The notes under the pieces: model-generated | Database searches by the model: none | Told to the model about the DNA's origin: nothing | What the model saw: only the letters and a program-made list of their open reading frames with translations | In this document: positions 16,819-25,255 of the stretch, in pieces | How the letters are laid out: the number at the start of each line of letters is the position of its first letter | Position numbering within the stretch: position 1 is the first letter of the stretch | NCBI RefSeq assembly: GCF_003385455.1 | Contig: NZ_QNUF01000007.1 | Span: 1-64,000, forward strand | Reading direction: 5' to 3' | Source of the DNA: Chryseobacterium rhizosphaerae | Lineage (GTDB): Bacteria; Bacteroidota; Bacteroidia; Flavobacteriales; Weeksellaceae | DNA length: 64,000 nt | Made by a program: the position numbers and the translations under genes

Positions 16819-16929
16819 TTAACTGAATCGTTCAGGGTTAAAAATGTTGATATCAACAGATGGTTTCTGTTCCTCTGCAATTTCGGAGACTGTTTTTCTA
16901 AAGATTGGGCCAAGGCTTAATCCCATCTT
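16819..16929 (-). pseudogene. Remnant: 3' end of a second D-amino-acid dehydrogenase (DadA-like) gene
   Basis: On the minus strand this stretch reads MGLSLGPIFRKTVSEIAEEQ and continues to FNPERFS followed by a stop. It aligns without gaps to the last about 37 residues of the intact enzyme at 19414-20679 (MGLSLGPIFGKTVSELANDQ ... FNPERFS). DNA identity is roughly 70 percent by eye. A stop codon and loss of similarity lie immediately upstream, so only the tail survives. It is separated from the intact gene by the M43 protease gene. Confidence 0.85.
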
Positions 16930-17012
16930 AATCCTTTACCATTTCAAAAATACATACAGTTAAAATAAAACCTTTTACTAATGATCATATTGTATCGATA
17001 TAGCGTTTGATC

Positions 17013-19157
17013 CTATTTTTTAATGAATTTTTGGGAATATTTTCCTAAAGATGTTTCAATATCAATTAAATAAGTTCCGCTTAGGAAGTGTTTAACATCA
17101 ACCTTATCACCAATAACTTTAGCATTCATTTTTCTTCCAAACATATCATGAACAGAAATTGACTTAATTTTCCCTTTTGTTTTAATATTCAACACATCAG
17201 AAACTGGATTTGGATAGATGGATGTTTCTGAGTTTGTTGTATCAACATCTGCAGTGGATAATGATAATGCACAAGGCGTTGTAATACTGCCATATGGTTG
17301 TGTATTGTATCCAAACTCAGTTACAGAATAACCTGAACCATTGGTCCCAACAATCAGTTTGAAATAGCCGTTAATATTGTAGCCTTCGAATTGGTTTCTA
17401 AAACCAACATAAGCGGTCTGGCCAGACCAGTTAGTGTATGTAGGGGTGTACACGTCAAGTTGTCCGGGAGTACCAATTGGGTAACCTATATTATTTGTAT
17501 TAGTTATAGTGGTGCAAGCAGGAATTAAACTAATATTTCTTGTCCCCACCCCACATACTAATCCTTTCCAATAGGTTTCAAATTTTAATTGATTTGCTCC
17601 ATAGTACCAAGCGCCATACCCTGCATCATCACTAAGTTCCGGGTTAATGATAAAATATTTCCAAGTTGCCCCGGAGTTGGTTGTTACTGTTGTTGCTGTT
17701 GGGTTGGCATAACTTTCCAGAGGAGTTCCTGTAACTATTTTATAGGGATTTTTGTAAGAAAAAGTTAATGCCAAAGCTGTAGTTGATCCTAATGAAGTTA
17801 CGCCTCCTGTTATAGCCCGATCTAGGAACGTAATTGATGAATTCAGGACCTGACTTTTAGGATGACTGGTTGCCGCACCATTTATGGTAAGTGTAGCAGT
17901 AGTAGGGCTTGTAACTGCTATAGTTGCTGTTAGTCCTGCTGGTAATGAAGAAGTGAAATGTGTTCCTGCAGTAAGAGTTGTTCCATTTGGTACGGCAAAT
18001 GTTGCTCCGTTTAGGGTAATGGTTGATGTAGGGACAGATGCTACTGTTCCATCTAATGACACGACTCCATTATTGTTTAAGTTCTCTGTAAATGTACTGT
18101 TGCTAAGGGTTAATTTAGGTGGAGTATTGGCAACTCCGGTTGCGGCTAAGTTGGCAGATTGCCATAAATTTATTCGCGAAGGATGATTTAATGCTGCTAG
18201 CATTCTGTAAATTTGTCCATTGGTAAACATTTTATAACAACCGGAAGAACCGTTGTATCCCATATAGTTTTCAACGTTCACTTTTTGTCCAAGACAATTG
18301 TTACCAGTTGTACATCCTAATCCGGAAGAATTATTTTCTACAGGTGTGTCAGCAACTCCATCACCATCATTAGTTGGGTTTGCAGTTGAACATGGAACAT
18401 TAAACGTGTGCTGAAGATTTAACCAATGCCCAAATTCGTGAGTAAATGTATCAGAAAACTCGTTTGAAGCCACTGTTCCTGCAGCATTAAATATATAACG
18501 TCCATTATAAACAACTCTGGCTGTATTTACTGAAGTCATGTATGAATCCGGATACCAGGCAACTCCTGATTGATATAAATCTTTATTAGAATATAGATCA
18601 TTTTGTATATACACATTCATATACTTTGTATTATCCCATGCATCTGCGCCAATTTCTGCATCATATCCGCCTCCATTGCCATATCCACCTTTGAAAGGGT
18701 GAAAAATCACTCCGCTTGTTGCTTTTCCAGTTGGATCAATTTTAGCTAATCGAAATTCAACACTTAATGCTCCTCTGATAGATTGGAAATCAGGATCAAC
18801 AGTATTTGAATCAGTATTAATTCCATTGAAATTTAAGTTGATTTGTTCCAGTAAGTCAACTACTTTTTGGTAATTTACTTTTACATTACTTTGAGATTCT
18901 CCATAAACATGAAAAACCACAGGGATGATGTAGGTTGGATTGTTGATCCTATTATTCAATGAATTTTTGTTTGATCCCATTTTTTTTATGAAATCTTGGG
19001 TGTATTTCTCAAAATTTTCATATTCAGCCTTAGATTCCGGGTGCAGTTCAAAATGTTTTTTCATCATTTCATCTGCTTTACACTCATGAGGTCTATTTTC
19101 TTGAGCAAAACCTATTATTGGAAATAGGAACATAAATAATACTGATTTAATTTTCAT
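17013..19157 (-). CDS. Secreted M43-family (pappalysin-like) zinc metalloprotease with T9SS sorting domain
   Basis: The 714-residue protein has a signal peptide (1-19, cleavage near GFAQ). Its catalytic domain carries the extended zinc motif HEFGHWLNLQH at 240-250, as in the M43 cytophagalysin group. The middle region is Thr/Ser/Asn-rich and Ig-like. A C-terminal type-A T9SS sorting domain begins at about SIYPNPVSDVLNI and ends KYSQKFIKK. It is exported by the type IX system and is probably released or surface-bound as an endopeptidase. It lies beside hydroxyproline catabolism and proline peptidase genes, consistent with protein or collagen scavenging. It is flanked on both sides by decayed gene tails, so it was probably inserted or rearranged here. 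Confidence 0.9.
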   Translation of the reverse strand: MKIKSVLFMFLFPIIGFAQENRPHECKADEMMKKHFELHPESKAEYENFEKYTQDFIKKMGSNKNSLNNRINNPTYIIPVVFHVYGESQSNVKVNYQKVVDLLEQINLNFNGINTDSNTVDPDFQSIRGALSVEFRLAKIDPTGKATSGVIFHPFKGGYGNGGGYDAEIGADAWDNTKYMNVYIQNDLYSNKDLYQSGVAWYPDSYMTSVNTARVVYNGRYIFNAAGTVASNEFSDTFTHEFGHWLNLQHTFNVPCSTANPTNDGDGVADTPVENNSSGLGCTTGNNCLGQKVNVENYMGYNGSSGCYKMFTNGQIYRMLAALNHPSRINLWQSANLAATGVANTPPKLTLSNSTFTENLNNNGVVSLDGTVASVPTSTITLNGATFAVPNGTTLTAGTHFTSSLPAGLTATIAVTSPTTATLTINGAATSHPKSQVLNSSITFLDRAITGGVTSLGSTTALALTFSYKNPYKIVTGTPLESYANPTATTVTTNSGATWKYFIINPELSDDAGYGAWYYGANQLKFETYWKGLVCGVGTRNISLIPACTTITNTNNIGYPIGTPGQLDVYTPTYTNWSGQTAYVGFRNQFEGYNINGYFKLIVGTNGSGYSVTEFGYNTQPYGSITTPCALSLSTADVDTTNSETSIYPNPVSDVLNIKTKGKIKSISVHDMFGRKMNAKVIGDKVDVKHFLSGTYLIDIETSLGKYSQKFIKK

Positions 19158-19231
19158 GATTTTTTGGATTTGTTTGTTAATAAATTATTTGAATAATCCA
19201 ATTGTTTCGGTTAATTGGATCTAGAATGATT

Positions 19232-19375
19232 TTAACTTGTCTGTAAATTTTGATAGTCAATATCTCCCATGCTTTTGTCTACAACTTTGCCATCCTTTAT
19301 CATAAGTTCTGTGGGATAATGCTTATTCCATGATTGCTAATTTTCTGGAACTCTTTCTTTAAAAAAGTTTAAACA
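19232..19375 (-). pseudogene. Remnant: C-terminal part of a thioredoxin/TlpA-like gene, frameshifted
   Basis: On the minus strand one frame reads KKEFQKISNHGIS. After a shift, a second frame reads YPTELMIKDGKVVDKSMGDI and then DYQNLQTS and a stop. The order (helix, cis-Pro YPT, strand with IKDGKVV) is that of the C-terminal half of redoxin/TlpA-like proteins. No intact N-terminal half with a CxxC is present, and stops interrupt the frame upstream. It lies just upstream of the M43 gene start. Confidence 0.7.
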
Positions 19376-19413
19376 GGTTCAAATAGTAATTTTGTGTGTT
19401 ATGTGATGTTTTT

Positions 19414-20679
19414 TTAACTAAATCTTTCAGGGTTGAATATCTTTATCTCAACCGTTGGCTTTTGGTCATTGGCAAGTTCTGAAACTGTTTTTCCAAAAAT
19501 GGGTCCTAAACTTAAACCCATCATTCCACCGCCGCCTGCGATAATCAAGTTTTTTAATTGGGAAGATTGTCCTAAATAAGGAAGTCCATCCGGAGCACAA
19601 GGTCTGTACCCAAACCAAATGTCAGATTCTTTAGGTAATTCCACTTGAAAATCAGGAAGATATTGAGGGATAGACCCAACAATTCCTTCCACTCTTTTTA
19701 TATTAATTTTATCCTGATGGGAAGCCAGTTCCATAGTGCCACCAAAGCGGATTTGCCCACCCATAGGGGTTACCGCTACTCTTGCCTCCAATAATAAGGC
19801 TGCATGTTCCATTGTATTGACAGGATTTACGGGCCGATGCATGAATGAATACCCCTTCCCCGGCATTAAATGGATTTTAATACCTGCTTTTTGGGCCAAT
19901 TCAGGTAAAAATGAACCTCCTGTCATTACAAACCGGTCTGCGGTGAATCGGCTGTTATTTGCTATCACTGCTTTAATATAGCTTCCGGAAGTTTCAATGC
20001 CTGTTACTCTATGCTGAGTATGGAAAATGACACCATTACTTGTAAGGTAAGAGATCATTTGCTTCATCAGTTTCATCGGGTTCATATGCCCGTCACATTT
20101 GTAATTGATTCCTCCGATAACATCCAGTTTTGTGTTGGGCTCCAGTTCCTGAATTCCTTTCTGATCCAGAATATCAACTGCTAATCCTAAATTAATGGCT
20201 TTGTGGGCAAGTTCTGTTTCTTCTTCTGCTACTTTCTCAGTTTTATAGAGCATTAAAATACCGTTCTGGTTAAGCTCAAAGTCAAATTCCTCCTTTTGAG
20301 CAATTTCATTGTAAAGTGCACTACTGGCCAGATTAAGATCCCGGATTGCTGCTGCCGAGCGATCCACATGCTGCTGGTTGGAATGTTTTAAAAACTTTAA
20401 TCCCCATGATATCAGTTTGGAATTGAGAGAAGGCCTGACATAAAAAGGACTTTTGCTGTCAAACATCCAGCGTATTCCCTGGGCAACCACTCCCGGGGCT
20501 GCCAATGGAGTAAAATGACTGGGAACAATCATTCCTGCATTGCCATAGGAGCAATTATTGGAAAGATTATTCTGTTCCAGGATTTCTACTTGCCAGCCTT
20601 TCTGTACGAGATAGTAGGCTGAAGTTAATCCTGCGATACCTGCACCGATAATAAGTGCTTTTCCTTTATTCTGTGTCAT
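19414..20679 (-). CDS. D-amino-acid dehydrogenase (DadA family), probable D-hydroxyproline dehydrogenase
   Basis: The 421-residue FAD oxidoreductase has the N-terminal dinucleotide motif GAGIAG (12-17), the NCSYGNAGMIVPSHFTPLAAPG segment of DadA-like enzymes, and the C-terminal WFGYRPCAPDGLPYLG. In trans-4-hydroxyproline catabolism a protein of this family oxidises cis-4-hydroxy-D-proline to pyrroline-4-hydroxy-2-carboxylate. The gene follows the epimerase by 8 bases, which supports that role rather than D-alanine oxidation. A remnant of a paralogue's tail lies at 16819-16929. Confidence 0.85.
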   Translation of the reverse strand: MTQNKGKALIIGAGIAGLTSAYYLVQKGWQVEILEQNNLSNNCSYGNAGMIVPSHFTPLAAPGVVAQGIRWMFDSKSPFYVRPSLNSKLISWGLKFLKHSNQQHVDRSAAAIRDLNLASSALYNEIAQKEEFDFELNQNGILMLYKTEKVAEEETELAHKAINLGLAVDILDQKGIQELEPNTKLDVIGGINYKCDGHMNPMKLMKQMISYLTSNGVIFHTQHRVTGIETSGSYIKAVIANNSRFTADRFVMTGGSFLPELAQKAGIKIHLMPGKGYSFMHRPVNPVNTMEHAALLLEARVAVTPMGGQIRFGGTMELASHQDKINIKRVEGIVGSIPQYLPDFQVELPKESDIWFGYRPCAPDGLPYLGQSSQLKNLIIAGGGGMMGLSLGPIFGKTVSELANDQKPTVEIKIFNPERFS

Positions 20680-20687
20680 ACGTTTGT

Positions 20688-21686
20688 TTACATAACCTGA
20701 AATCCCTGCCAGTAAGGATCTTCATCATCAATAATAATCTGATTATAACCGGTAATTCTTGCCCAGCCCTCAACTGATGGTATAATAGCCGGTTTTCCGT
20801 CAACAGTGGCTGTTCCTTCAATTCTTCCGATAAACTGAGAACCGATATAGCTTTCATGGATAAATTCTTCTCCTTCTTTCAATTTTCCTTGAGCATACCA
20901 CTGGGCTATTCTTGCCGAAGTTCCGGTGCCACAAGGTGAGCGGTCTAAAGCGTTTTCGCCCACTAAAACTGCGTTACGTCCGCTGGCTTTAGGATCGGTA
21001 GGCTGACCTGTCCATTGGATGTGGCTTAATCCGGTAATATGTTCGTTTTCAGGATGGATAAATTGATACTTCTCATTGAGTAATTTTCGGATCATTTTCC
21101 CGTAATGAATAAGCTGGCTGGCTGTAAAATCAGAAATATCTCTGAAATTTTCCTGAGGGTCGATAATAGCGTAAAAGTTTCCGCCATAAGCAACATCTGC
21201 GCGTATTAATCCAAGATCCGGGCATTCCACTTCCAGATTTTCAGCATACAGGAAAGATTTTACATTTGTCAGCTTTACAGATTTTACTTTTTTTCCTTCC
21301 TGCACATAGTCTATGAGAATAAGTCCTGCAGGGGTTTCAACGCGTAGTTTTCCGGGAATTTTCGGAATTACCAAGCCTTCTTCTATGGCTATGGTTACAG
21401 TACCGATAGTGCCATGTCCACACATAGGAAGGCATCCGCTGGTTTCAATATATAAAACCCCGATATCATTATTTTCGTCAATAGGAGGATACAGAATACT
21501 TCCGCTCATCATGTCGTGTCCTCTGGGTTCAAACATAAGTCCTTTGCGGATCCAGTCGTATTCCTTCATAAAGTGAAGCCGGCGCTCCATCATGGAGTTT
21601 CCCTTTAAAATAGGTCCTCCACCTGCAACAAGACGCACAGGGCAGCCGCAGGTATGGGAATCTATACAAAAAAATGTTCTGTTCAT
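20688..21686 (-). CDS. 4-hydroxyproline 2-epimerase (proline racemase family)
   Basis: The 332-residue protein has both catalytic cysteines of the two-base mechanism: C89 in LPMCGHGTIG and C252 in DRSPCGTGTSAR. The second cysteine separates it from the trans-3-hydroxyproline dehydratases, which have Thr there. The N-terminal DSHTCGCPVRLVAGG is a variant of the usual DSHTGGEP. It converts trans-4-hydroxy-L-proline to cis-4-hydroxy-D-proline. Its start overlaps the dehydrogenase stop by 4 bases (ATGA), so the two are translationally coupled. Confidence 0.9.
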   Translation of the reverse strand: MNRTFFCIDSHTCGCPVRLVAGGGPILKGNSMMERRLHFMKEYDWIRKGLMFEPRGHDMMSGSILYPPIDENNDIGVLYIETSGCLPMCGHGTIGTVTIAIEEGLVIPKIPGKLRVETPAGLILIDYVQEGKKVKSVKLTNVKSFLYAENLEVECPDLGLIRADVAYGGNFYAIIDPQENFRDISDFTASQLIHYGKMIRKLLNEKYQFIHPENEHITGLSHIQWTGQPTDPKASGRNAVLVGENALDRSPCGTGTSARIAQWYAQGKLKEGEEFIHESYIGSQFIGRIEGTATVDGKPAIIPSVEGWARITGYNQIIIDDEDPYWQGFQVM

Positions 21687-23173
21687 GTTGTTTGCAATTT
21701 TAATGATCCTGAATTCACTTCTCCATCAACTATTCTGCGGATTTGTAGCGGATTTTCATCTTTCAGTTCTTCCGGTAAAAACTCGTCCGGCCAGTTCTGA
21801 AATGAAATGGGGCGAACAAACCGTTTGACGGCATCCGGTCCTACGGATGTAAAACGGGAATCTGTAGTAGATGGAAAAGGACCTCCATGCTGCATGGCAT
21901 AAACCACTTCTACCCCTGTAGGCATTCCGTTGAATAAAAGCCTGCCACATTTATCCTTCAGAATATCAATTAATTTGATATTTAGACGTACATCTTCATC
22001 TGTAGCTGCTACGGTTATGGTTAACTGTCCTTTCAATGCCTGGGCAATCTGCAATATTTCTTCAGGAGTTTCACAAGCTACAATAATACCAAATGGCCCG
22101 AAAACTTCTTCACTTAATATACTATTTTGAATAAAATACTGAGCTGTAGTTTCCGTAACCATAGCGCGCCCCTCCCATTGATTGACTTCTGTAGTTGCTT
22201 CTGCAATGACCTCCACTCCCGGCTGTACAGCAGCGATACTTTTCAGTTTTTCGAAGTTTTCAAAAATACCTTTGTGCAGCATATTCACGGGGTTGATTTC
22301 CTGAATTTCATTTTTTAATGCGGCAATAAACCGGGTAAGATTTTCACCTTTTAAAGCAACAAATACTCCCGGGTTGGTACAGAACTGCCCAACACCCAGT
22401 GTTAAAGAGGATGCATATTCTTTTGCCAGCTCTTCTGCCTTATTTTCCAGTATATGTTCAAAGGCAAATACAGGATTGATACTTCCCATTTCTGCAAATA
22501 CCGGAATAGGATTTTCGCGGCGGTTAGCGATATCAAATAAGGCTTTTCCTCCACCGAATGACCCTGTAAATGCTACAGCAAGGATATCTTTATGCTGGGT
22601 TAAATAAGTACCGATCTCATGAGAGACTCCGGTAATATGACTAAAGACTCCCTCCGGCCATCCGAATTGTTCCACAACAGCGGTTATAGCATCAGCCATT
22701 ATTTGAGAGGTTTGAGGATGTGCAGGATGAGCCTTTACAATCACAGGACAACCTGCTCCTATAGCACTTGCGGTATCACCTCCAGCCGTAGAAAAGGCAA
22801 ATGGAAAATTACTGGCTCCAAAAACCACTACAGGTCCAATGCCTATATTATATTTTCTTAAGTCTCCTTTTTGTTTGTCAGCTTTTGAAAGATCAATTCG
22901 GGGTTCTCCATATATTCCACTGGCTACTGCTTTTGCATAAGCCCTCCACTGTCCTGTTGTTCTGGCTTTTTCACCCGTGAGTCTTGCCAAAGGCAATGAA
23001 GTTTCAGCATGAGCCGTTGTCAAAAGTTCTTCTCCTAAAGCTTCAATCTGATCGGCAACAGCATTCATAAACGCCGCCCGTTCTTTTATGGTCGTATTCT
23101 TAAGGAACTGATAAGCTTCCGTAGCCCTCTGAATCCTTATCTCCATATTTTCTTTTGATGTTTCTACAATCAT
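21683..23173 (-). CDS. 2,5-dioxovalerate (alpha-ketoglutarate semialdehyde) dehydrogenase
   Basis: The 496-residue aldehyde dehydrogenase has nucleophile C265 in GQFCTNPG, general base E228 in FAEMGS, and the cofactor glycine motif FTGSFGGGK. The TTAHAETSLPLARLTGEKARTT N-terminal region is typical of the alpha-ketoglutarate semialdehyde dehydrogenase subgroup. It performs the last step of hydroxyproline degradation, yielding 2-oxoglutarate. The gene is between the DHDPS-family deaminase (16-base gap) and the epimerase (4-base overlap). Confidence 0.9.
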   Translation of the reverse strand: MIVETSKENMEIRIQRATEAYQFLKNTTIKERAAFMNAVADQIEALGEELLTTAHAETSLPLARLTGEKARTTGQWRAYAKAVASGIYGEPRIDLSKADKQKGDLRKYNIGIGPVVVFGASNFPFAFSTAGGDTASAIGAGCPVIVKAHPAHPQTSQIMADAITAVVEQFGWPEGVFSHITGVSHEIGTYLTQHKDILAVAFTGSFGGGKALFDIANRRENPIPVFAEMGSINPVFAFEHILENKAEELAKEYASSLTLGVGQFCTNPGVFVALKGENLTRFIAALKNEIQEINPVNMLHKGIFENFEKLKSIAAVQPGVEVIAEATTEVNQWEGRAMVTETTAQYFIQNSILSEEVFGPFGIIVACETPEEILQIAQALKGQLTITVAATDEDVRLNIKLIDILKDKCGRLLFNGMPTGVEVVYAMQHGGPFPSTTDSRFTSVGPDAVKRFVRPISFQNWPDEFLPEELKDENPLQIRRIVDGEVNSGSLKLQTT

Positions 23174-23189
23174 AGCTTGATGTATGGTG

Positions 23190-24095
23190 TTAATCTAGTG
23201 CCGGGCGGTTGCTTCTGCCCTCTTCAATGATCTTTTTAATTCTTGCTGCCTCCTCACCTTGCAGTTCAAGACGGGGTGCCCTTACATAAGGACTACTTAT
23301 GCCTTCCGCGGTGGCAGCCAGCTTGATATACTGAATAAGCTTAGGGTGAATATCGAGTTCCAGCAATGGCATGAACCATCTGTAGATGGCAACAGCTTTA
23401 TCGTACTCTCCTGCTTTAACAGAGTTGTACATGGCCATGGTTTCGTTGGGAAAAGCATCTACAAGTCCTGCAACAAGTCCATCTGCTCCGAGCATCAGTG
23501 TTTCCAGGCAAATGGTATCTACCCCTCCAAGAATTTTGATCCTTTTACCAAAACGGTTAATCATTCTGGTGACATTGGCCAGATCTCTTGTAGATTCTTT
23601 AACAGCTTGAATACTTGGGTATTCAATAAGCTCATCAAACATCTCAAGAGTAACATGAATTCCGTAATCTACGGGGTTGTTATAAATAAGGATAGGAAGA
23701 TCCGTAGCGGTTGCTACTGCTTTAAAATAGGCTACTACTTCGTGGCTGTCAGCTTTATAGCGCATAGGGGGAAGAAGCATGAGCCCGTCCGCACCCAGTT
23801 CTTTTGCTTTTTGAGCAAAATATACCGCATTTTTGGTTGTATTTTCAGCAAGGTTAAGGATTACCGGGATTCTACCCTCTGTAATTTTCTTTGCATACTT
23901 CAGCAGTTCAAATTTTTCTTCAGTTTCCAATGCACTGGCTTCTCCTAATGTTCCTGCCAGGATAATTCCATGAACACCGGCTTTGATCTGGGCTTCTGTA
24001 TTGTGGGCAAACATTTCAAAATCTATCTCACCTTCTTTTGTAAAAGGCGTTAATACAGCAGGATAAATTCCTTCCCAGTTTAGTTTTGTACTCAT
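23190..24095 (-). CDS. Dihydrodipicolinate synthase family protein, probable pyrroline-4-hydroxy-2-carboxylate deaminase
   Basis: The 301-residue class I aldolase-type TIM barrel has Schiff-base Lys166 in AVKESTRD, Tyr138 in IYNNPVDYG and the GTLGEASALETEE substrate loop (GT/S-x-GE). In hydroxyproline pathways a DHDPS homologue deaminates and dehydrates pyrroline-4-hydroxy-2-carboxylate to alpha-ketoglutarate semialdehyde. It is first in the catabolic operon, with an AraC-type regulator just upstream. Lysine-pathway DapA is less likely given the neighbours. Confidence 0.87.
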   Translation of the reverse strand: MSTKLNWEGIYPAVLTPFTKEGEIDFEMFAHNTEAQIKAGVHGIILAGTLGEASALETEEKFELLKYAKKITEGRIPVILNLAENTTKNAVYFAQKAKELGADGLMLLPPMRYKADSHEVVAYFKAVATATDLPILIYNNPVDYGIHVTLEMFDELIEYPSIQAVKESTRDLANVTRMINRFGKRIKILGGVDTICLETLMLGADGLVAGLVDAFPNETMAMYNSVKAGEYDKAVAIYRWFMPLLELDIHPKLIQYIKLAATAEGISSPYVRAPRLELQGEEAARIKKIIEEGRSNRPALD

Positions 24096-24147
24096 ATCAA
24101 ATAATATTTATCCAAAACTAGCAGAATTTCAAAATGACAAATGTTAA

Positions 24148-24176
24148 TATTTTAATACATTATAACCGTATTTTAA
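24148..24176. promoter_or_regulatory. Candidate AraC-type operator: two TATTTTAA direct repeats 21 bases apart
   Basis: TATTTTAA occurs at 24148-24155 and 24169-24176, exactly two helical turns apart, upstream of the hydroxyproline operon and next to its AraC-family regulator. The same word in inverted orientation (TTAAAATA) recurs at 25106-25113 upstream of the regulator's own gene. The spacing fits AraC-family direct-repeat sites; binding is inferred. Confidence 0.45.
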
Positions 24177-24186
24177 CATGTTGTCA

Positions 24187-25068
24187 TTATTCTTCCATCG
24201 TAGCCTCCTTATAATGCTTCAGATATTCTTTGGGTGAATATTTCATAACAGACTTGAACACCCGGTTAAAATTGGTAAGGCTGTTGAAACCACTATTAAA
24301 AGCTACGGAAGAAATATTGTACATATTGCTGGATGTCAGTAGCCTGCAGGCTCTTTGTACACGCAGCTCATTCAGGTATTCGATATAGGTAATGCCGGTA
24401 CGTTTTTTAAAGGATCTGCAAAATGCCTGAGGAGTCATACAGGCTTCTTTAGCAATATTATTTAGGGTAAGTTTATGTTGGGCAAAATTTTTCTTAATAA
24501 ACGTTTGCGCGTCTATAATCCTTTTGTCGGTATCGGAAATATGATTGAGCAAATTCTTCTCTGATGATAAAGGAATATTCAGATGTCTGTTTTGCATGAG
24601 ATGGTTTAAAATCCTTATGAAATCTATAATCTGATCTATTCCTTTTGTTTTTTGTAATGCGGCAATGCTTTCCCCTACATTTATTTTTAATTTTGAAGCC
24701 ACTTTAAAACCTACCCCTGAAGTATCAATAAAATTTTTGAGCTCCTCAAATTCCGGTAAGTGGAAAAATGCGGCAATCTTTTTATGGGGATCAAAAAAAA
24801 TAGAAATTGAATGAACCTTTTGTTTTTCATTTTTATCAACATCACCTCTGAAGACATGTGATTGATTGGCTCCAAGATAAAAAATATCACCTTCTTCAAA
24901 GGTAAAGAGATTCTGCTCTATAGCCAGTGTTCCATGTCCTTTGAGGATCCACATGATCTGGGTCTCCGTATGGCGATGAAAGTAAGGATAGAAATTAGGC
25001 ATAATATCTTCCTGTATGCGGATACTTTTGTTGGTGTCAGCAGGTACTGAAAACTGGAGACTTTTCAT
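24187..25068 (-). CDS. AraC-family transcriptional regulator of the hydroxyproline cluster
   Basis: The 293-residue protein has an N-terminal cupin-like ligand domain (YPYFHRHTETQIMWILKGHG) and a C-terminal double HTH domain of about 100 residues (LTLNNIAKEACMTPQAFCRSFKKRTGITYIEYLNELRV, then SSVAFNSGFNSLTNFNRVFKSVMKYSPKEY). It lies 91 bases upstream of the DHDPS-family gene on the same strand and is divergent from the Xaa-Pro aminopeptidase. It probably senses hydroxyproline or a pathway intermediate and activates both sides. Direct repeats resembling its site lie on either side of the gene. Confidence 0.88.
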   Translation of the reverse strand: MKSLQFSVPADTNKSIRIQEDIMPNFYPYFHRHTETQIMWILKGHGTLAIEQNLFTFEEGDIFYLGANQSHVFRGDVDKNEKQKVHSISIFFDPHKKIAAFFHLPEFEELKNFIDTSGVGFKVASKLKINVGESIAALQKTKGIDQIIDFIRILNHLMQNRHLNIPLSSEKNLLNHISDTDKRIIDAQTFIKKNFAQHKLTLNNIAKEACMTPQAFCRSFKKRTGITYIEYLNELRVQRACRLLTSSNMYNISSVAFNSGFNSLTNFNRVFKSVMKYSPKEYLKHYKEATMEE

Positions 25069-25255
25069 AAAATCAAAACTTTATAGAGACAAATTATATA
25101 GGATGTTAAAATATTGCCGAATTTAAGCAAAATATGAACATTGAATATCATATTAAAATCCAAACTTTACATATTATTTATTTTAGTGAACAAAGCACTA
25201 CAAATAGTACAAAATCGTAACTTTAAGCCTTTAAATAAAAAAGTATTCATAATAT

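Noticed and set aside
16710..16913. 67-codon minus-strand open frame over the DadA remnant
   Set aside because: It is in a different frame from the remnant similarity and has no protein features.
23259..23948. 229-codon plus-strand open frame antisense to the DHDPS-family gene
   Set aside because: It lies wholly within a clear gene on the other strand, has an unnatural Cys/Phe/Ser-rich composition and no recognisable motif.
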